A stretch of 33,546 bases of DNA. Origin: JANNYA01 sp031422315 (GTDB lineage: Bacteria; Pseudomonadota; Gammaproteobacteria; Xanthomonadales; SZUA-5). The position numbers and the translations under genes were made by a program. The stretch is from positions 1 to 33,546 of the forward strand of contig JANOQN010000060.1 of assembly GCA_031422315.1 (NCBI GenBank), in the 5' to 3' direction. Positions 32,138 through 33,546 of the stretch are shown here, one piece after another; position 1 is the stretch's first letter; every line of letters starts with the position of its first letter. The notes below the pieces were generated by a model. That model saw nothing but the letters and a program-made list of their open reading frames with translations, was not told where the DNA came from and did not search any database.

Positions 32138-32212
32138 GAAATTGGCATGTTGACGAGCCGAGCCGCCCGCAGAACTTTTGACCGCAGGATTCAGCTCTGT
32201 TAGCTTGCGAGC

Positions 32213-32755
32213 ATGAGCGCTCCCCGAATTATCAAAAAGTACCCCAACCGCCGGCTTTATGACACGGTTATCAGTTCCTACGTCACGATTGAAGACGTAC
32301 ATCAGTTGGTTGTGCGCGGCGCCCATTTTGAAGTGCACGATGCGAAATCGGGTGCGGATTTAACCCGGCAAGTGCTGCTGCAAATCATCACCGAGCGCGA
32401 AGATAGTGGCCAGCCGATGCTATCGACCCAGCTCTTGCAGCAGCTGATTCGCTTTTATGGCGATCAATTGCAGGGCTTTATGAGCGGCTATTTAGAGAAA
32501 AGCCTGCAGAGCTTTTTAGAGCAGCAAACTCAATTTCGCTCGCAGCTCAACACAATTATTGGGCAGACTCCGCTTGGCGTGTTTCAGAATTTGACCGAGC
32601 GCAATTTGGATTTAATGAAAAACTTTCAAAGCACGCTGCTGACCGGTATTGCGCGTCCGCCAGCCGCTAGACCAGTTAATCGAGCTGAGGATATAGCTGC
32701 AAAGGTGCCCGAGCCGGAGCAGGCACCCAAGAAAAAACAGCGAGGCAAGCATTGA
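32213..32755 (+). CDS. phaR: Polyhydroxyalkanoate synthesis repressor PhaR
   Basis: 180-aa regulator that binds DNA and PHA granules and represses phasin genes. The N-terminal PHB_acc domain is clear (PRIIKKYPNRRLYDTVISSY, VTIEDVHQLVVRGAHFEVHD, AKSGADLTRQVLLQIITE), followed by LLQQLIRFYGDQLQGFMSGY and a glutamine- and phenylalanine-rich helix. The C-terminal tail is basic (KKKQRGKH). phaC, phaA and phasin genes are not in the window. The stop overlaps the ruvA start as TTGA. The adjacent acyl-CoA dehydrogenase could feed PHA precursors, but a direct regulatory link is not shown. Confidence 0.93.
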   Translation: MSAPRIIKKYPNRRLYDTVISSYVTIEDVHQLVVRGAHFEVHDAKSGADLTRQVLLQIITEREDSGQPMLSTQLLQQLIRFYGDQLQGFMSGYLEKSLQSFLEQQTQFRSQLNTIIGQTPLGVFQNLTERNLDLMKNFQSTLLTGIARPPAARPVNRAEDIAAKVPEPEQAPKKKQRGKH

Positions 32756-33348
32756 TTACCAGACTGAAAGGCGTTTTGCACAGTAAAACGCCGCCGCACG
32801 TGGTGCTGGATGTGGGTGGTGTTGGCTATGAGTTGGACTGCCCGATGTCGACTTTTTATGATTTGCCAGAAACCGGCCGGGAAGTGGTGCTGCTGACGCA
32901 TCTGCAAATCAAAGAGGACGCGCACACGCTGTATGGGTTTTTGACGGAAAACGAGCGCGCGCTGTTTCGCAACTTGCTAAAAATTACTGGCATAGGCTCT
33001 AAAACAGCACTCGCAGTACTTTCAGGCTGTAGCCCAGACGAATTTGCCCGGTTGGTGCAAACCAGCGACATTATTGCGCTGACTCGCATTCCCGGCGTCG
33101 GCAAGAAAACAGCCGAGCGAATGTTGGTCGAGCTAAAAGATAAGCTCGGCGGTGGCAGCTATAGCCCGCAAGTCAAAGGCGCGCCAGTCCCAGCGGATCC
33201 AGGCTCTGAAGCTACTGTGGCACTGATTTCACTGGGTTACAAACTCACTGAAGTGCAGGCTTTGTTAAAGAAAGTCGAAGCGCCCGGCTTAAGCGCTGAA
33301 GAGCTTATTCGCAAAGCCTTGCAGGCGGCGTTTAAGCCAAGGGGTTAG
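32752..33348 (+). CDS. ruvA: Holliday junction branch migration protein RuvA
   Basis: 198-aa protein; the tetramer binds Holliday junctions and directs the RuvB motor. Domain I (MITRLKGVLHSKTPPHVVLD, VGGVGYELDCPMSTFYDLP), the helix-hairpin-helix domain II (KITGIGSKTALAVLSG, LTRIPGVGKKTAERMLVELK) and the RuvB-binding domain III (ATVALISLGYKLTEVQALLK) are all intact. TTG at 32752 is the likely start, overlapping the phaR stop; it gives the standard RuvA N-terminus. ruvC is not upstream and ruvB does not follow within the 198 bp to the window edge, so the usual ruvCAB order is broken. Confidence 0.96.
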   Translation: MITRLKGVLHSKTPPHVVLDVGGVGYELDCPMSTFYDLPETGREVVLLTHLQIKEDAHTLYGFLTENERALFRNLLKITGIGSKTALAVLSGCSPDEFARLVQTSDIIALTRIPGVGKKTAERMLVELKDKLGGGSYSPQVKGAPVPADPGSEATVALISLGYKLTEVQALLKKVEAPGLSAEELIRKALQAAFKPRG

Positions 33349-33409
33349 GGTGTTTTTGTTTGACCAGCGATCAGTTTTATTTTGATGTTAGGTGGTTTCC
33401 CCGAAAAAA

Positions 33410-33445
33410 CCCTCTCCCCAACCCCTTATCTCTTGAATCAAGAGT
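33410..33445. repeat. Interspersed repeat, copy 2 (opposite orientation)
   Basis: ACCCTCTCCCCAACCCCT followed by a near-palindrome CTCTTGAATCAAGAG (33430-33444). The first part matches the reverse complement of the element at 11708-11750, and the second matches its hairpin position with changed bases. Confidence 0.55.
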
Positions 33446-33454
33446 AGATTGGAT

Positions 33455-33539
33455 GTCGAGAGCCGGCGTGCTCGACCGAACAGCCCTAGAACGAAACATT
33501 CGTGGGAGAGCATGCTCAACACGCCGGTATCTCGTCAAC
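33455..33539. repeat. Imperfect long inverted repeat at the right edge
   Basis: GTCGAGAGCCGGCGTGCTCGAC (33455-33476) is mirrored by GCTCAACACGCCGGTATCTC followed by GTCAAC (33514-33539), with a 37-bp spacer. The core CCGGCGTG/CACGCCGG is exact. It may be a repeat family member or a structured RNA; no coding potential seen. Confidence 0.4.
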
Positions 33540-33546
33540 GCTCGAA

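Overview
The window comes from a Gram-negative proteobacterium. A type II secretin, a TonB-domain protein, LipA, Prc/Tsp, RuvA, the PHA regulator PhaR and a Tat-type DUF1501 protein all point that way. The mix of families suits a betaproteobacterium or a Xanthomonadales-like gammaproteobacterium, but I cannot fix the order from sequence alone. No rRNA, tRNA or CRISPR array was seen.

Layout. Positions 1-600 are decayed: the 5' end of a transposase gene (minus strand) runs off the left edge and abuts a frameshifted, deleted 3' remnant of a PQQ-dependent sugar dehydrogenase gene. A lone gspD follows (665-2773, minus), then a YHS-DoxX pair (plus). A minus-strand operon reads 8714 to 4062: ATP-grasp ligase, two-domain OlsF-like acyltransferase, DinB-like protein, NRDE/TANGO2 protein, small membrane protein. 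It ends at a perfect 12-bp hairpin. Next on the minus strand are a hemolysin III membrane protein and a DUF1800-DUF1501-SGNH hydrolase set. A plus-strand run holds a small periplasmic protein, a PP2C phosphatase, an unknown 139-aa protein and a gamma-glutamyltransferase. A TonB-domain gene converges on it.

From 18065 to 21806 a tightly packed plus-strand operon encodes a GT4 glycosyltransferase, a PAP2 phosphatase, BtaA and BtaB. This is a coherent route to phosphorus-free betaine lipid, plus probably a glycolipid. lipA and the periplasmic protease prc follow. A minus-strand operon (29342 to 25413) holds an FAD oxidoreductase, DUF1365, a cyclopropane-fatty-acid synthase-type methyltransferase and DUF2878; elsewhere this set is often linked to RpoE-ChrR. 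The right end has a VapBC module that looks dead (antitoxin nonsense codon, toxin Asp-to-Val), an acyl-CoA dehydrogenase, phaR and ruvA, then repeats.

The strongest theme is membrane lipid remodelling. Three separate blocks (OlsF-like/ATP-grasp, GT4-PAP2-BtaAB, Cfa-DUF1365-FAD-DUF2878) would together allow aminolipids, betaine lipids, glycolipids and modified acyl chains. The least described parts are the ATP-grasp partner of the OlsF-like enzyme and the glycosyltransferase with a pentapeptide-repeat tail.
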